From Haloactinomyces albus (lineage in GTDB: Bacteria > Actinomycetota > Actinomycetes > Mycobacteriales > Pseudonocardiaceae), in NCBI RefSeq assembly GCF_031458135.1, contig NZ_JAVDXW010000001.1:3844001-3908000 (forward strand): a DNA stretch of 64,000 nucleotides, read 5' to 3'. The notes below the pieces were generated by a model, which made no database searches, was not told the DNA's origin, and worked only from the letters and a program-made list of their open reading frames with translations. Shown one piece after another: positions 1 to 8,142 of this stretch. Numbering within the stretch: the stretch's first letter is position 1; each line of letters opens with the position of its first letter. Made by a program: the position numbers and the translations under genes.

Positions 1-2
1 TT

Positions 3-3000
3 CCTGCCAGTGGCGCCGCACTCCGTTCTGCCAAGTCCGCGCTCTTCGACGATCTGGCTCCCCTGGGATTTCCGCTGGCAGTACCGCGTGCTGACGGTAG
101 ATTGCTGATGGCGGCAGACGATCTCAACCCGTACTGGGGCGCGCTTGCCGCCACCGACAGTCCCGATCCGCAAGGCACGCTGCGAGCTTTGACGAGCGTC
201 CTCGGTAAGAGCGCGCAAAGTTCTTCGCGTCCACCGGTGAGTGGTCAGGCGCTCGCCGACCGAGTTGAGAGATACCTGCGAGCTCATCCGTATGTCACGA
301 CACTGACCATCGCCGCAGTGAACCCCGGACGCGCGGAGGCCCTGGCCGACATGCTGGTGCAGCTGCAACGGCGGGCAGAATTCAGCGATCTACGCTATGA
401 CCTCCGACTGTTCTTCCGCGACCCGGATGTCCCCGATGCGGGCGGTGCGCTGGTAGAGCTGTTGCACGGCGAATGGAACACCGCACACGAGGTAGAACGA
501 TTCCGTGAGCCAAGCGCGGGGCTGACACCGAAGCTTTCGGTGTCGCTGCGTCCGCTGGAAGAGTTCAGTTCTGCTTCCACCGAGCACACCGTGCACCTCA
601 CTATCTTGTTCGACGCGTTCGGCGGAGAGACTTTCGAGGTGGGAACGGGAGCCGAGCGCCATCACGTCACAGTGCACGGCCTTGCTCAGGAGATGCGCTC
701 GCACTACCAGGTTGCCGAGGAAATCGCTTCCTGGCGCAAGGTGCCGGTACACGGAAGTGCCCATCCACTGCCGGGAAGTTCAGAATTCAGCGATCTCATG
801 GGGCAGTTGCCAGGACTGATGTCGACCGCGGCGGCAACTGTGAGTTCGGGACAGGTCAGCCGGCAGTTCGTTCCGTGCGTGACGTTGAACCTCGACGCCG
901 CCGACCGTACTCTCTTGCACCAGGCGCATCGCAGCAGTGACTGGGTCATCACCATCGACCGCACCATGGGCATGGAGCTCTTCGACTCTCCCAGCAGTGC
1001 GCAGCGCAGCGAGTATGTTATCGACCACAGTGCTCCCGATACCAGCACGCTCGGTCACCATATTGTGGTGAGCTCACGCTCGGTCGATGAGCTACGGGCG
1101 CTGCTGCTGCCCGCCATGAGCCAACACGACGTGAACATCGAGGCCCGTCATGTTGGTACTTTCTTCGACCAGTTGCGCCAGCTTTCCGGCAGACTCGCTT
1201 TCAAGATCGCCTCAGCAGCTCCCAACCAGCGCACCGAAATCCTCGGGCTCGCCCTGGCGCGGCTTTACCTCGCTTACCAAGGAGTGCTTGCCAACCAGTT
1301 GCTCGTTCCGCTGGACGCGCATCTGGAACTCTACAGGGATGCGAGGGCGCAATCGAGTGAGTTCGCGGTACGTCTGGACCGCACGGATCTGGCTTTGTTC
1401 GATCTCGATGCAGAGCAGCGCGTCATCACCTGCAGCCTGGTGGAGGTGAAATGCGCCTCCTCGGTGCCGGATCTGGCTGCTTACCAGCGACTCAAGGATC
1501 GCATTACCGAGCAGCTCAATCGCAGCGCCGAAGTGCTCGCCGAACATTTCGACCCACGCCACCGACGTCCTGACCGACCGGACCGAGTTGTCAAGAATGC
1601 CGAGTTCTCTGCGATGCTGCGCTTCTACCTCGATCGCGCACAACGCCACGAAATTATCGGCGAATCCGCCACGCGCGAAGCGAGCTGGCTCCTGGATCGG
1701 CTTGATGAGGGGTACCGGATGGAGTTCACGCGTACCGGTCTGATCTTTGATCTGGCCGGCACCGACACCGGTGTCGAACTGGAAGGCGGCATCGAGTTTC
1801 ATCGAGTGGGTCGTCAGCTTATCGATGAGCTCATCGAACACATCCCCACAGACCCCGTGCTCGCGCGCCAGGGTGGCGAAGAAGGTACCTCTGCCGATGT
1901 TCGCTCCATTGAGCTCACGACACCGCGCTTGGAAGATGCTGCATTCCTGCGTCCTGCTCGGGAACGCAGCACTCGCGACGAGGACGAGATGCTCGATGAT
2001 TCACCGATCGAACTCTCGCCGGAAGAAGGTATGCCCAACGCAGCGGAGGAAGATCAGGAGGCAGCGTCACCTGTTTCGGATGTGGAAGAGCAACACTTCG
2101 GTGACGAGGGGCAGCAACTCGTCTCGCAGCCGGACATCATCACCGGTACGGACAAAGGCACACCACAGTACGGGGTGATTGGAGAGGTAGCCGGACGTAA
2201 GGTCGGCATCGATCTCAACGAAACACACACGATCAGCTTGTTCGGTGTTCAAGGAGGCGGCAAGAGCTACACGCTAGGTTCGCTCATCGAAATGGCCTCG
2301 CTTTCCGCGCCGCCCGTGAACCAGTTGCCGCAACCACTCGCGACGATCGTCTTCCACTACAGCAAGACCAAGGATTATCCGCCAGAGTTCACCAGCATGA
2401 CTGCGGCGAACGATGACCTGGGGCAGATTGAGCAACTACGTGAGCGCTATGGCGTCGCCCCTCGGGCGCTCGAGGATGTCGTGCTTCTCACTCCAGAGGA
2501 CCAGGTGGATGCACGGCGGAGAGAGCACCCCAATGTACAAGTGCTTCCGCTGAAGTTCGGGTCTTCTGAGCTCAGGGTTGACCATTGGAAATTTCTTATG
2601 GGAGCTGTTGGAAACCAGGCAAACTACATCCGACAGGTTCAGCAGATCCTTCGCAAGAACCGGTCGAATCTTACTCTGGGAAAGATCCTGGATGACGTGG
2701 ATCAGTCCGGTATGCAGGATCACCTGAAGCGGCTTGTCCAGGACAGGCTCAATTTCGCTTCCGAGTACATCGACGACAGTGTTCGAATAAAAGAGATTGT
2801 CCAGCCTGGTCGCATGATTATTGTTGACCTGCGTGATGAGCTGATCAGTAAAGACGAAGCGCTGGGTCTGTTCGTTGTACTCATGGAAATATTCGCTGAA
2901 GCTCAGTCCGGCGAGAGCAGATTTAACAAGCTCGTTGTTTTGGATGAGGCGCACAAGTACATTGACAGCCCCGAATTAGTGTCCGGTCTTGTCGAGAGTG

Positions 3001-3323
3001 TGCGCGAGATGCGACACAAAGGCATGAGTGTTCTTGTGGCTAGCCAAGATCCTCTTTCGGTGCCAGCGCAACTGATATCACTGTCGGATCACATCATCCT
3101 GCACAAGTTGAACTCGCCTGCATGGTTGAAGCACATCCAACGTGCCAATGACCCGTTGTCGTCGCTTACAATGACCAAGATGGCCAATCTTCGGCCGGGT
3201 GAGGCGTATGTTTGGGCTAATAAGGCCACCGACTCTGCTGTAATGAACGGGGCGGTTAAGATCGACTGCAGACCTAGGCTGACCAAGCACGGCGGGGCGA
3301 CCAAGACTGCGGTCGATCCGTAA
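3..3323 (+). CDS. HerA/DUF87-type P-loop ATPase with PD-(D/E)XK-like motif (5' end outside window)
   Basis: The frame is open from base 3 with no stop, so the gene very probably starts upstream; the first in-window ATG is at 108. Counting from the TTG at 102, a Walker A motif (GVQGGGKS) lies at residues 715-722 and a Walker B followed by EAH (VVLDEAHK) near 945-951. Between them and the C-terminus is the arrangement of HerA/FtsK-like DNA-pumping ATPases of the DUF87 type. An upstream stretch has D429/D434 followed by E448-V-K450, which resembles the D...ExK core of PD-(D/E)XK nucleases. An acidic, low-complexity linker (about 620-700) separates the halves. Large proteins of this build occur in DNA-modification-linked defence systems such as DptH-like proteins. 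That role is inferred here, because the upstream partners are not in the window. Confidence 0.7.
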   Translation, partial: PASGAALRSAKSALFDDLAPLGFPLAVPRADGRLLMAADDLNPYWGALAATDSPDPQGTLRALTSVLGKSAQSSSRPPVSGQALADRVERYLRAHPYVTTLTIAAVNPGRAEALADMLVQLQRRAEFSDLRYDLRLFFRDPDVPDAGGALVELLHGEWNTAHEVERFREPSAGLTPKLSVSLRPLEEFSSASTEHTVHLTILFDAFGGETFEVGTGAERHHVTVHGLAQEMRSHYQVAEEIASWRKVPVHGSAHPLPGSSEFSDLMGQLPGLMSTAAATVSSGQVSRQFVPCVTLNLDAADRTLLHQAHRSSDWVITIDRTMGMELFDSPSSAQRSEYVIDHSAPDTSTLGHHIVVSSRSVDELRALLLPAMSQHDVNIEARHVGTFFDQLRQLSGRLAFKIASAAPNQRTEILGLALARLYLAYQGVLANQLLVPLDAHLELYRDARAQSSEFAVRLDRTDLALFDLDAEQRVITCSLVEVKCASSVPDLAAYQRLKDRITEQLNRSAEVLAEHFDPRHRRPDRPDRVVKNAEFSAMLRFYLDRAQRHEIIGESATREASWLLDRLDEGYRMEFTRTGLIFDLAGTDTGVELEGGIEFHRVGRQLIDELIEHIPTDPVLARQGGEEGTSADVRSIELTTPRLEDAAFLRPARERSTRDEDEMLDDSPIELSPEEGMPNAAEEDQEAASPVSDVEEQHFGDEGQQLVSQPDIITGTDKGTPQYGVIGEVAGRKVGIDLNETHTISLFGVQGGGKSYTLGSLIEMASLSAPPVNQLPQPLATIVFHYSKTKDYPPEFTSMTAANDDLGQIEQLRERYGVAPRALEDVVLLTPEDQVDARRREHPNVQVLPLKFGSSELRVDHWKFLMGAVGNQANYIRQVQQILRKNRSNLTLGKILDDVDQSGMQDHLKRLVQDRLNFASEYIDDSVRIKEIVQPGRMIIVDLRDELISKDEALGLFVVLMEIFAEAQSGESRFNKLVVLDEAHKYIDSPELVSGLVESVREMRHKGMSVLVASQDPLSVPAQLISLSDHIILHKLNSPAWLKHIQRANDPLSSLTMTKMANLRPGEAYVWANKATDSAVMNGAVKIDCRPRLTKHGGATKTAVDP

Positions 3324-3424
3324 TAGCGCGACGGTGAGCATGAGCGGACTGCGGCTTGAGCCAGGGGAATCAACCGTATGCGTCTCGCGCATGTCACCGG
3401 ATGATACTCGTAAGATCACCAGTT

Positions 3425-3898
3425 GTGACGGAGCAGTTGATGGCAGTGGGGCGTCGTGCGGCCAGGGCGATTTTGATCGATGACCGTAGTCGGTTGGTGT
3501 TGATCAAGCGCACGAAGCCGGGGCAGGAGCCGTATTGGACGGCGCCGGGCGGTGGTGTTGAGGACAGCGATAGCTCGGTCGAGGAGGCGCTGTACCGGGA
3601 GCTGATTGAAGAGCTGGGGGCGGAGGTGGCTGGGGCTTCGCAGGTGTTCCTGGTCAGTTCTCCTTCGGATGCGGGAATCGCGGTTCAGTACTTTTTCGTA
3701 GCTCGCCTGACCAGGCTGGATGAAGCAGCGCGGAGTGGCCCTGAGTTCAGCGATCCGTCTCGAGGCGGTTATGAGGTGGACCGGATCGACCTGCGTGGTG
3801 ATGACTTGGCATCGGTCGACTTGAAGCCAACTGCGCTGAAGGAGTTCGTCCTGGCCAATCGTGAAGCGCTCCTGGCCGAATCAGCTACCCTCTGTTGA
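3425..3898 (+). CDS. NUDIX hydrolase
   Basis: The protein of about 157 residues carries a complete Nudix box: a GGG turn, then E, then RELIEELG, matching Gx5Ex7REUxEExGU. This predicts hydrolysis of a nucleoside diphosphate linked to another moiety; the substrate cannot be read from sequence. The frame is open from 3356. I prefer the GTG at 3425 or the ATG at 3440, because the core fold (RRAARAILIDD) begins just after and residues encoded upstream look non-conserved. It lies about 100 bp after the ATPase gene and ends shortly before a convergent operon. It may be an independent housekeeping gene. Confidence 0.8.
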   Translation: MTEQLMAVGRRAARAILIDDRSRLVLIKRTKPGQEPYWTAPGGGVEDSDSSVEEALYRELIEELGAEVAGASQVFLVSSPSDAGIAVQYFFVARLTRLDEAARSGPEFSDPSRGGYEVDRIDLRGDDLASVDLKPTALKEFVLANREALLAESATLC

Positions 3899-3984
3899 GT
3901 CTCGGTAGGGAGCTCACCGCGGCTACGCAGTAACCCGGCCCGTACTGGCGTGGTATCTGTTGCTCATCGCGGTCACCGCTGCTG

Positions 3985-4584
3985 TTACCGGTGTTCTTCT
4001 TGCTCAAGGCTCCATAGTTGGGCAGGGGCAAGTCGAAAATCGCGCGCGTGACTGAAGATCTCTGCGGGATGCTGATACCCGCGGTTCAAGGCGCTGACGG
4101 CTCCGATGAGCATCCGATGGGACACGACAAGTACGTGGCCGTTTTCGTTGGCGAAGCTGCGGGCAGCAGTCATGGCTTCGGCTGCTCGTTCGGCAAAGGC
4201 ACGGAGACTTTCGCCGCCGGGAAGTGAGCTGTCCGGCTCTTGGGAGCGCTGCTTGCGCCACTCCTGGTAGTCGGGAGGGTATTCAACAGCATTCCGGCCG
4301 AGTACGCAGTACGGGGCGCACCATTCGGCGAACGCCGCGAGTGGTTCTGCCAAGTGTGCGCCGAGCGTGCCGGCCACGATGGAGGCCGTTTGCCGAGCTC
4401 TGCGTAGCGGGCTGGGAACGACGAGGGACAGCAGCCGATCGCGTTGGCGAAGGTATCGAGCGGTGACTTCAGCTTCGACAGTGCCGCAGATGGTGAGGGG
4501 ACTGTCAGGGCGGGCGTGGGATCCGGAGCGACGGAGCCCGTCGTCGCAAGTGCCGTGGCGCATCCAGAGCACGGTGGTGGTCAT
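3985..4584 (-). CDS. Histidine phosphatase superfamily (phosphoglycerate mutase-like)
   Basis: A 199-residue protein opening with MTTTVLWMRHGTCDD, the RHG signature whose His forms the phosphohistidine intermediate. A second conserved His sits in VLVVSHRML near the C-terminus, and SPLRRARQTA is the usual arginine segment. Family members remove phosphate from small metabolites. The ATG at 4584 overlaps the stop of the upstream SDR gene by four bases (ATGA), so it is translationally coupled as the last gene of the seven-gene minus-strand operon. A longer open frame to 4704 exists but lies inside the SDR gene. In this context it probably dephosphorylates a pathway intermediate. Confidence 0.82.
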   Translation of the reverse strand: MTTTVLWMRHGTCDDGLRRSGSHARPDSPLTICGTVEAEVTARYLRQRDRLLSLVVPSPLRRARQTASIVAGTLGAHLAEPLAAFAEWCAPYCVLGRNAVEYPPDYQEWRKQRSQEPDSSLPGGESLRAFAERAAEAMTAARSFANENGHVLVVSHRMLIGAVSALNRGYQHPAEIFSHARDFRLAPAQLWSLEQEEHR

Positions 4585-5327
4585 GTCATGCACCATCCTC
4601 CGTCGACGGTCAGGCATTGACCGGTTATGAATCCAGCGTCGGACGATCCCAGGAAGTCGACAGCGGCTGCGATATCGCCGGGCTGGCCGCGCTGTTTGAT
4701 GCATTGGCGGTCGAGTTGGCGGGCAACCATCGCTTCATGGTCGGAAACCACGGTGTGCTCAGCGGGTACTTCGATGGATCCCGCACGGATGCAGTTGACG
4801 GTGACACCGTGCGGTCCGAGTTCTCGGGCCAGTGCACGGATGAGCCCTTCGAGTCCGCTCTTGGCGGCAATGTATCCGGCGAGATCCACGCGGCCGAGCT
4901 GGGTAAGTACCGAGGACACGGCGATGAGGCGACCGTGTCCACGTGCAGCGAATGCCGGAGTGGCGATCCGGGCACAGGCGGCATGGGTGATCAAGTTGGT
5001 CTCGATCTGTTGACGGAAAGCGCCGAGGCTCAGATCACTCCACGAGATACGTGGATAGGCGCCTGCGTTGGAGACGAGGACCGAGAGTCGAGCGGCCACG
5101 TGGGTGATTTCCGCTTCGAGGGCGAAGAGGTGATCATCGCAGGTGAGGTCACCTATCACGCTTGTGACCGTGGCACCGGCGCGTTCGGCACTGGCTACGA
5201 CGCTTCGGAGATCGTCGTCGTAGGTGAGGTGAGTGAGGACCAGGTCGTAGCGCGCCGCCAGGCGGGTGGTGATGGCGGCACCGATGCCGGAGCCGGCTCC
5301 GGTGATTACGGCGACAGGGCGGGGCAC
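4581..5327 (-). CDS. Short-chain dehydrogenase/reductase
   Basis: A 248-residue classical SDR. It has the cofactor loop TGAGSGIG near the N-terminus, the NAG motif (SNAGAY), and an active-site Ser-Tyr-Lys set visible as SSV followed by YIAAK. The C-terminus is the usual GQCLTVDGGW. I start it at the GTG at 5327 (VPRPVAVIT); the frame is open much further upstream, but only because it overlaps the preceding gene. It overlaps that APH-like gene by 22 bases and the downstream phosphatase by four. It probably oxidises or reduces a hydroxyl on the product of this operon; substrate unknown. Confidence 0.85.
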   Translation of the reverse strand: MPRPVAVITGAGSGIGAAITTRLAARYDLVLTHLTYDDDLRSVVASAERAGATVTSVIGDLTCDDHLFALEAEITHVAARLSVLVSNAGAYPRISWSDLSLGAFRQQIETNLITHAACARIATPAFAARGHGRLIAVSSVLTQLGRVDLAGYIAAKSGLEGLIRALARELGPHGVTVNCIRAGSIEVPAEHTVVSDHEAMVARQLDRQCIKQRGQPGDIAAAVDFLGSSDAGFITGQCLTVDGGWCMT

Positions 5328-6466
5328 GGCAGGTGGTCTCCATTCTCCAATGGGGTAAGGGCAAGGAAGCGCGGGAGCGTGATGGCCGGGTCGAGCGCTT
5401 CGGCCAGCAAGGCCAGCGAGAGCGCGGCGTCGCGTGTTTCGAGGTCGGCGAGGTGGTAGACAGCAAGCAGCCGCATCACGAGGTAGGGGCGCAGCCAAGC
5501 CATGAGGTCGTCGACGCCGAGATACTCGGCGAATGGATGGACGATCTCGTTGAGATAGCGGTGCATAACATGTCGACGAGCCGTACTGGGGATGTGCCGA
5601 TAGACGATCCTCAGGCAGGAGTTGTCGTACTCGGTATCGAGGATGGGCTCGGCAAGGCTGCTCGCGGCGAGTGCGGACGGGTGGTCGCGGAATACCGTGG
5701 GGTTGTAGTGCGGTGTGAGCCAGGCACCGTGGAGGCGTTGATAGAGCAGGAAGCAGGCGAACTCGCCCGCCAGTGCGTTGAGTCCGCCAGTGTCGTAGTC
5801 GAACCACACTGGTCCGGTAGTCGGTGACCAACCGATGTTGACGTCGGTGGGATCGCCCTGAGTGAGAGCTGCCCACACCGGGTTGTGATTGGCGAAATAA
5901 ACCCGTAGCCAGGCCATCAGGTCGGCGAAGTCGAGTGTGTGCTCTCGACTGTTGATCAGCAACCGAAGCGCGGATAGGTCCGACGGGCGCAACTTCCGAG
6001 CGCCTGTTGTGATACGCCATGGTGTATCGGGTCGGTAATAACGGTCCAGTCTGCCCTCCGAGCCGGCGCGGTCTCCGTAGAGCTTGCTGACCGTGTTGGC
6101 ATTGGTGGTACGGCACAACGTGCGTGGGATGACCTGGCGGTAGTGGCCGAAGACAGCGGAGAGGCAGACATCGAGGCGGCGTGTGTCGTCGGTGCGATCG
6201 ACACGAGTGATCTCGTCGAGCAGCAGTCCGGCATCGTGGCCGAGAGGGGGCCACCGTCTGTACACGTGCACGGTCCACCGGCCGAATCGCCGCGACCCGA
6301 ATAACTTCGGTACCGGGTAATACGCGCGAAGCCGTTCGTGTCCGGCGCGTTCATCGCGCGCTTCAGCGTGGTGCGGATTGGCTTTGACGAAAAACTGATG
6401 TCCTGCCCACTCGACGTGCCAGGTGTGGTTGGCGGTGAAACGTCGGTGATGTGCGATCCTCAGCAT
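5306..6466 (-). CDS. Aminoglycoside phosphotransferase-like kinase
   Basis: A 386-residue protein with the protein-kinase-like fold signature of APH/choline kinases: QGDPTDVNIG (residues 203-212) replaces the usual HxDxxxxN loop, with D205 as candidate catalytic base and N210 as metal ligand. WFDYDTGG supplies the DxD (D223, D225). An N-terminal FFVKA (K28) could be the ATP-binding lysine. The replacement of the catalytic-loop His by Gln-Gly is common in small-molecule kinases of this family. It starts six bases after the stop of the GT9-like gene, preceded by an AGGTAGG Shine-Dalgarno. It probably phosphorylates a sugar- or nucleoside-like intermediate; resistance is possible but less likely in this context. 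Confidence 0.72.
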   Translation of the reverse strand: MLRIAHHRRFTANHTWHVEWAGHQFFVKANPHHAEARDERAGHERLRAYYPVPKLFGSRRFGRWTVHVYRRWPPLGHDAGLLLDEITRVDRTDDTRRLDVCLSAVFGHYRQVIPRTLCRTTNANTVSKLYGDRAGSEGRLDRYYRPDTPWRITTGARKLRPSDLSALRLLINSREHTLDFADLMAWLRVYFANHNPVWAALTQGDPTDVNIGWSPTTGPVWFDYDTGGLNALAGEFACFLLYQRLHGAWLTPHYNPTVFRDHPSALAASSLAEPILDTEYDNSCLRIVYRHIPSTARRHVMHRYLNEIVHPFAEYLGVDDLMAWLRPYLVMRLLAVYHLADLETRDAALSLALLAEALDPAITLPRFLALTPLENGDHLPCPALSP

Positions 6467-6472
6467 GATTGC

Positions 6473-7537
6473 CTACCTGGTGGCGAGTTGACCGGCGAAG
6501 TCGGCAATGAGCTTGGCTGGGATGTCGGTCAACTTCGCCGCATCCGACCACAGGGCATCGTCGAGATGGTCGCGAACGGGGCATCGATCGGCTGCCGCGA
6601 GCATCTGGGAGAAAGGGGTGGCGATGGCGTGATGGCGATCGACGCCGGTAGTCCACTTGGTATACGCGTGGCGGCCGTAGAGTCCGATGACTTGGGGGCC
6701 GGTTCCGTCGAGACGCTTGGTGAGTGCGGCCAAGTGGGTGAGTCCGGTGTCGTTGCCGATCACGATGTCGGCCGAAGCGAACACATCGAGGCAATCCACG
6801 GCATCCAGTCCTGCCAGCACCTCGAACTCGGCACGGTGAACAGATGTTGCCTCGGTGCTGGTGATCATGGTGAAGCGCCATGGTGCGGGGTATCTGTTCG
6901 CGAGGACCTGAGCGATGTGAGCGAAACCGTCTGCCCCGTAGTCCTTCCGATTCGGTCGGCTGGTCGCCGAGACGAATACGAGATGGAAAGGCCGTGCTTG
7001 TTCATGGGAAATGAACTGCGGCAGCGGCGCATGGTCAGCAGGTAGCCGAACACCGAGGGTTTGCTCAGCGGCCAGGTAGTAACGCATCGGCAGTGCGGCG
7101 TGGACCTCGACCTGCCCACCGTCCAGCAAATCCAGCCATGCCTGGGGTTTCTCGGGAATTGCGTAAAAGGCCGGTCCATTGCCGTGCCTGCTGCGGACCG
7201 TATGCGCCCCCTCGTGGTGCTCCGTGTTCAACGGCAATCGGCATCGTCGCATCAGACGTGCTCGCGGACCTCGATAGTGCAACTTCCCGTCGTTTCCGGC
7301 ACTCTCTGCGAGAGCACGAACCAACGCCAGCGCAAGAAGAACATCACCGAGCCCGCGGTCGCCCAGAACGACCGACCAACCATGGCGCTGTATCACTTCC
7401 GCATGGCCGGTGTGCGTAGGACCTTCACCGGCAGCACGCCGATACGGCAGCGAGCGGGCCAAGGGAGCATGCTCGCGAGGAACGACGAAGCGTCCCCCTC
7501 GGCGACGAATCACGGTGCCGACCGTCCATGGGGTCAC
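6473..7537 (-). CDS. Glycosyltransferase family 9-like protein (heptosyltransferase fold)
   Basis: The 354-residue product has the two-Rossmann GT-B layout of heptosyltransferases. The N-terminal GLGDVLLALALVRAL glycine-rich helix matches the family opening (GxGDxL), and the C-terminal half carries VIGNDTGLTHLAA, the nucleotide-sugar-binding D-T/S-G-x-x-H segment. GT9 enzymes normally build lipopolysaccharide cores. In a Gram-positive with no such polymer it must act on something else. The GTG at 7537 overlaps the PRTase stop by four bases (GTGA); a GTG at 7555 is an alternative. Pairing with DUF4254 is also seen in Gram-negative GT9 loci, which supports a conserved partnership. Confidence 0.72.
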   Translation of the reverse strand: MTPWTVGTVIRRRGGRFVVPREHAPLARSLPYRRAAGEGPTHTGHAEVIQRHGWSVVLGDRGLGDVLLALALVRALAESAGNDGKLHYRGPRARLMRRCRLPLNTEHHEGAHTVRSRHGNGPAFYAIPEKPQAWLDLLDGGQVEVHAALPMRYYLAAEQTLGVRLPADHAPLPQFISHEQARPFHLVFVSATSRPNRKDYGADGFAHIAQVLANRYPAPWRFTMITSTEATSVHRAEFEVLAGLDAVDCLDVFASADIVIGNDTGLTHLAALTKRLDGTGPQVIGLYGRHAYTKWTTGVDRHHAIATPFSQMLAAADRCPVRDHLDDALWSDAAKLTDIPAKLIADFAGQLATR

Positions 7538-8142
7538 AGTCGAGTCAGGCTGCACAGCGGAACTCCCAGGGATTCAAGCAATGCTCGGGCATTACCAGTG
7601 GTGTCTTCGATCAGGCAGACAATGCCGACTACCTCGACTTCTGCCTCGCGAAGCACGGCAACGAGATTGCTCAGCGTGCCGCCCGTTGTGCTCTCGTCAT
7701 CCACGATCAACACACGGGTACCGGCGAGGTGGCCGTAGGTGAAGACCTCGGTACGTCTTGCGTGAGGCTCGGTGAACTGGTGCTTGTCGGGAAGGTCGAG
7801 ATCGAGCTTCCACGCCAGTCGATAGGGCAAGTCGCCGGCCAGTGCGACGGCGATGGTGGGCAGGATGCCGCCAGCGTCCAATCCGAGCAGCACATCGGGC
7901 CTGGTGAATTCAGGATGGTGACACCACGCTTGCCACAAGGTATTGCCCGTGCGCATCAGTCGTTCCGGACCCACCTGATCGCAGATACCGTCGAGTTCGT
8001 GCACGATTCGGACATCGCGTGTGCCGGAAGCCACTCCGAGGCGGCGCACACGCTGGGCATGGTAGGCAAGGTTCTCAGGTGTGCTTGGTTCGGGAATGGA
8101 TATCTCGCAAGAGTGTGCTGCGAACAAATTTTCGGTGGTCAT
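7534..8142 (-). CDS. Phosphoribosyltransferase (type I PRTase fold)
   Basis: A 202-residue protein with the PRPP-binding signature VLIVDDESTTGGT at residues 144-156 (four hydrophobics, two acidics, then TTGGT), characteristic of type I PRTases. An upstream DVLLGLDAGGILP supplies the PPi loop. It is nearest in layout to orotate and xanthine PRTases, but the N-terminal 80 residues are unlike either. The ATG at 8142 overlaps the stop of the upstream kinase/nucleotidyltransferase gene by four bases. It presumably attaches or removes ribose-5-phosphate on a base-like precursor within this operon. Confidence 0.8.
   Translation of the reverse strand: MTTENLFAAHSCEISIPEPSTPENLAYHAQRVRRLGVASGTRDVRIVHELDGICDQVGPERLMRTGNTLWQAWCHHPEFTRPDVLLGLDAGGILPTIAVALAGDLPYRLAWKLDLDLPDKHQFTEPHARRTEVFTYGHLAGTRVLIVDDESTTGGTLSNLVAVLREAEVEVVGIVCLIEDTTGNARALLESLGVPLCSLTRL

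Noticed and set aside
4581-6278. Long minus-strand open frame of 565 codons
   Set aside because: Only its C-terminal part is SDR-like; the rest is an antisense or out-of-frame reading of the APH-like gene.
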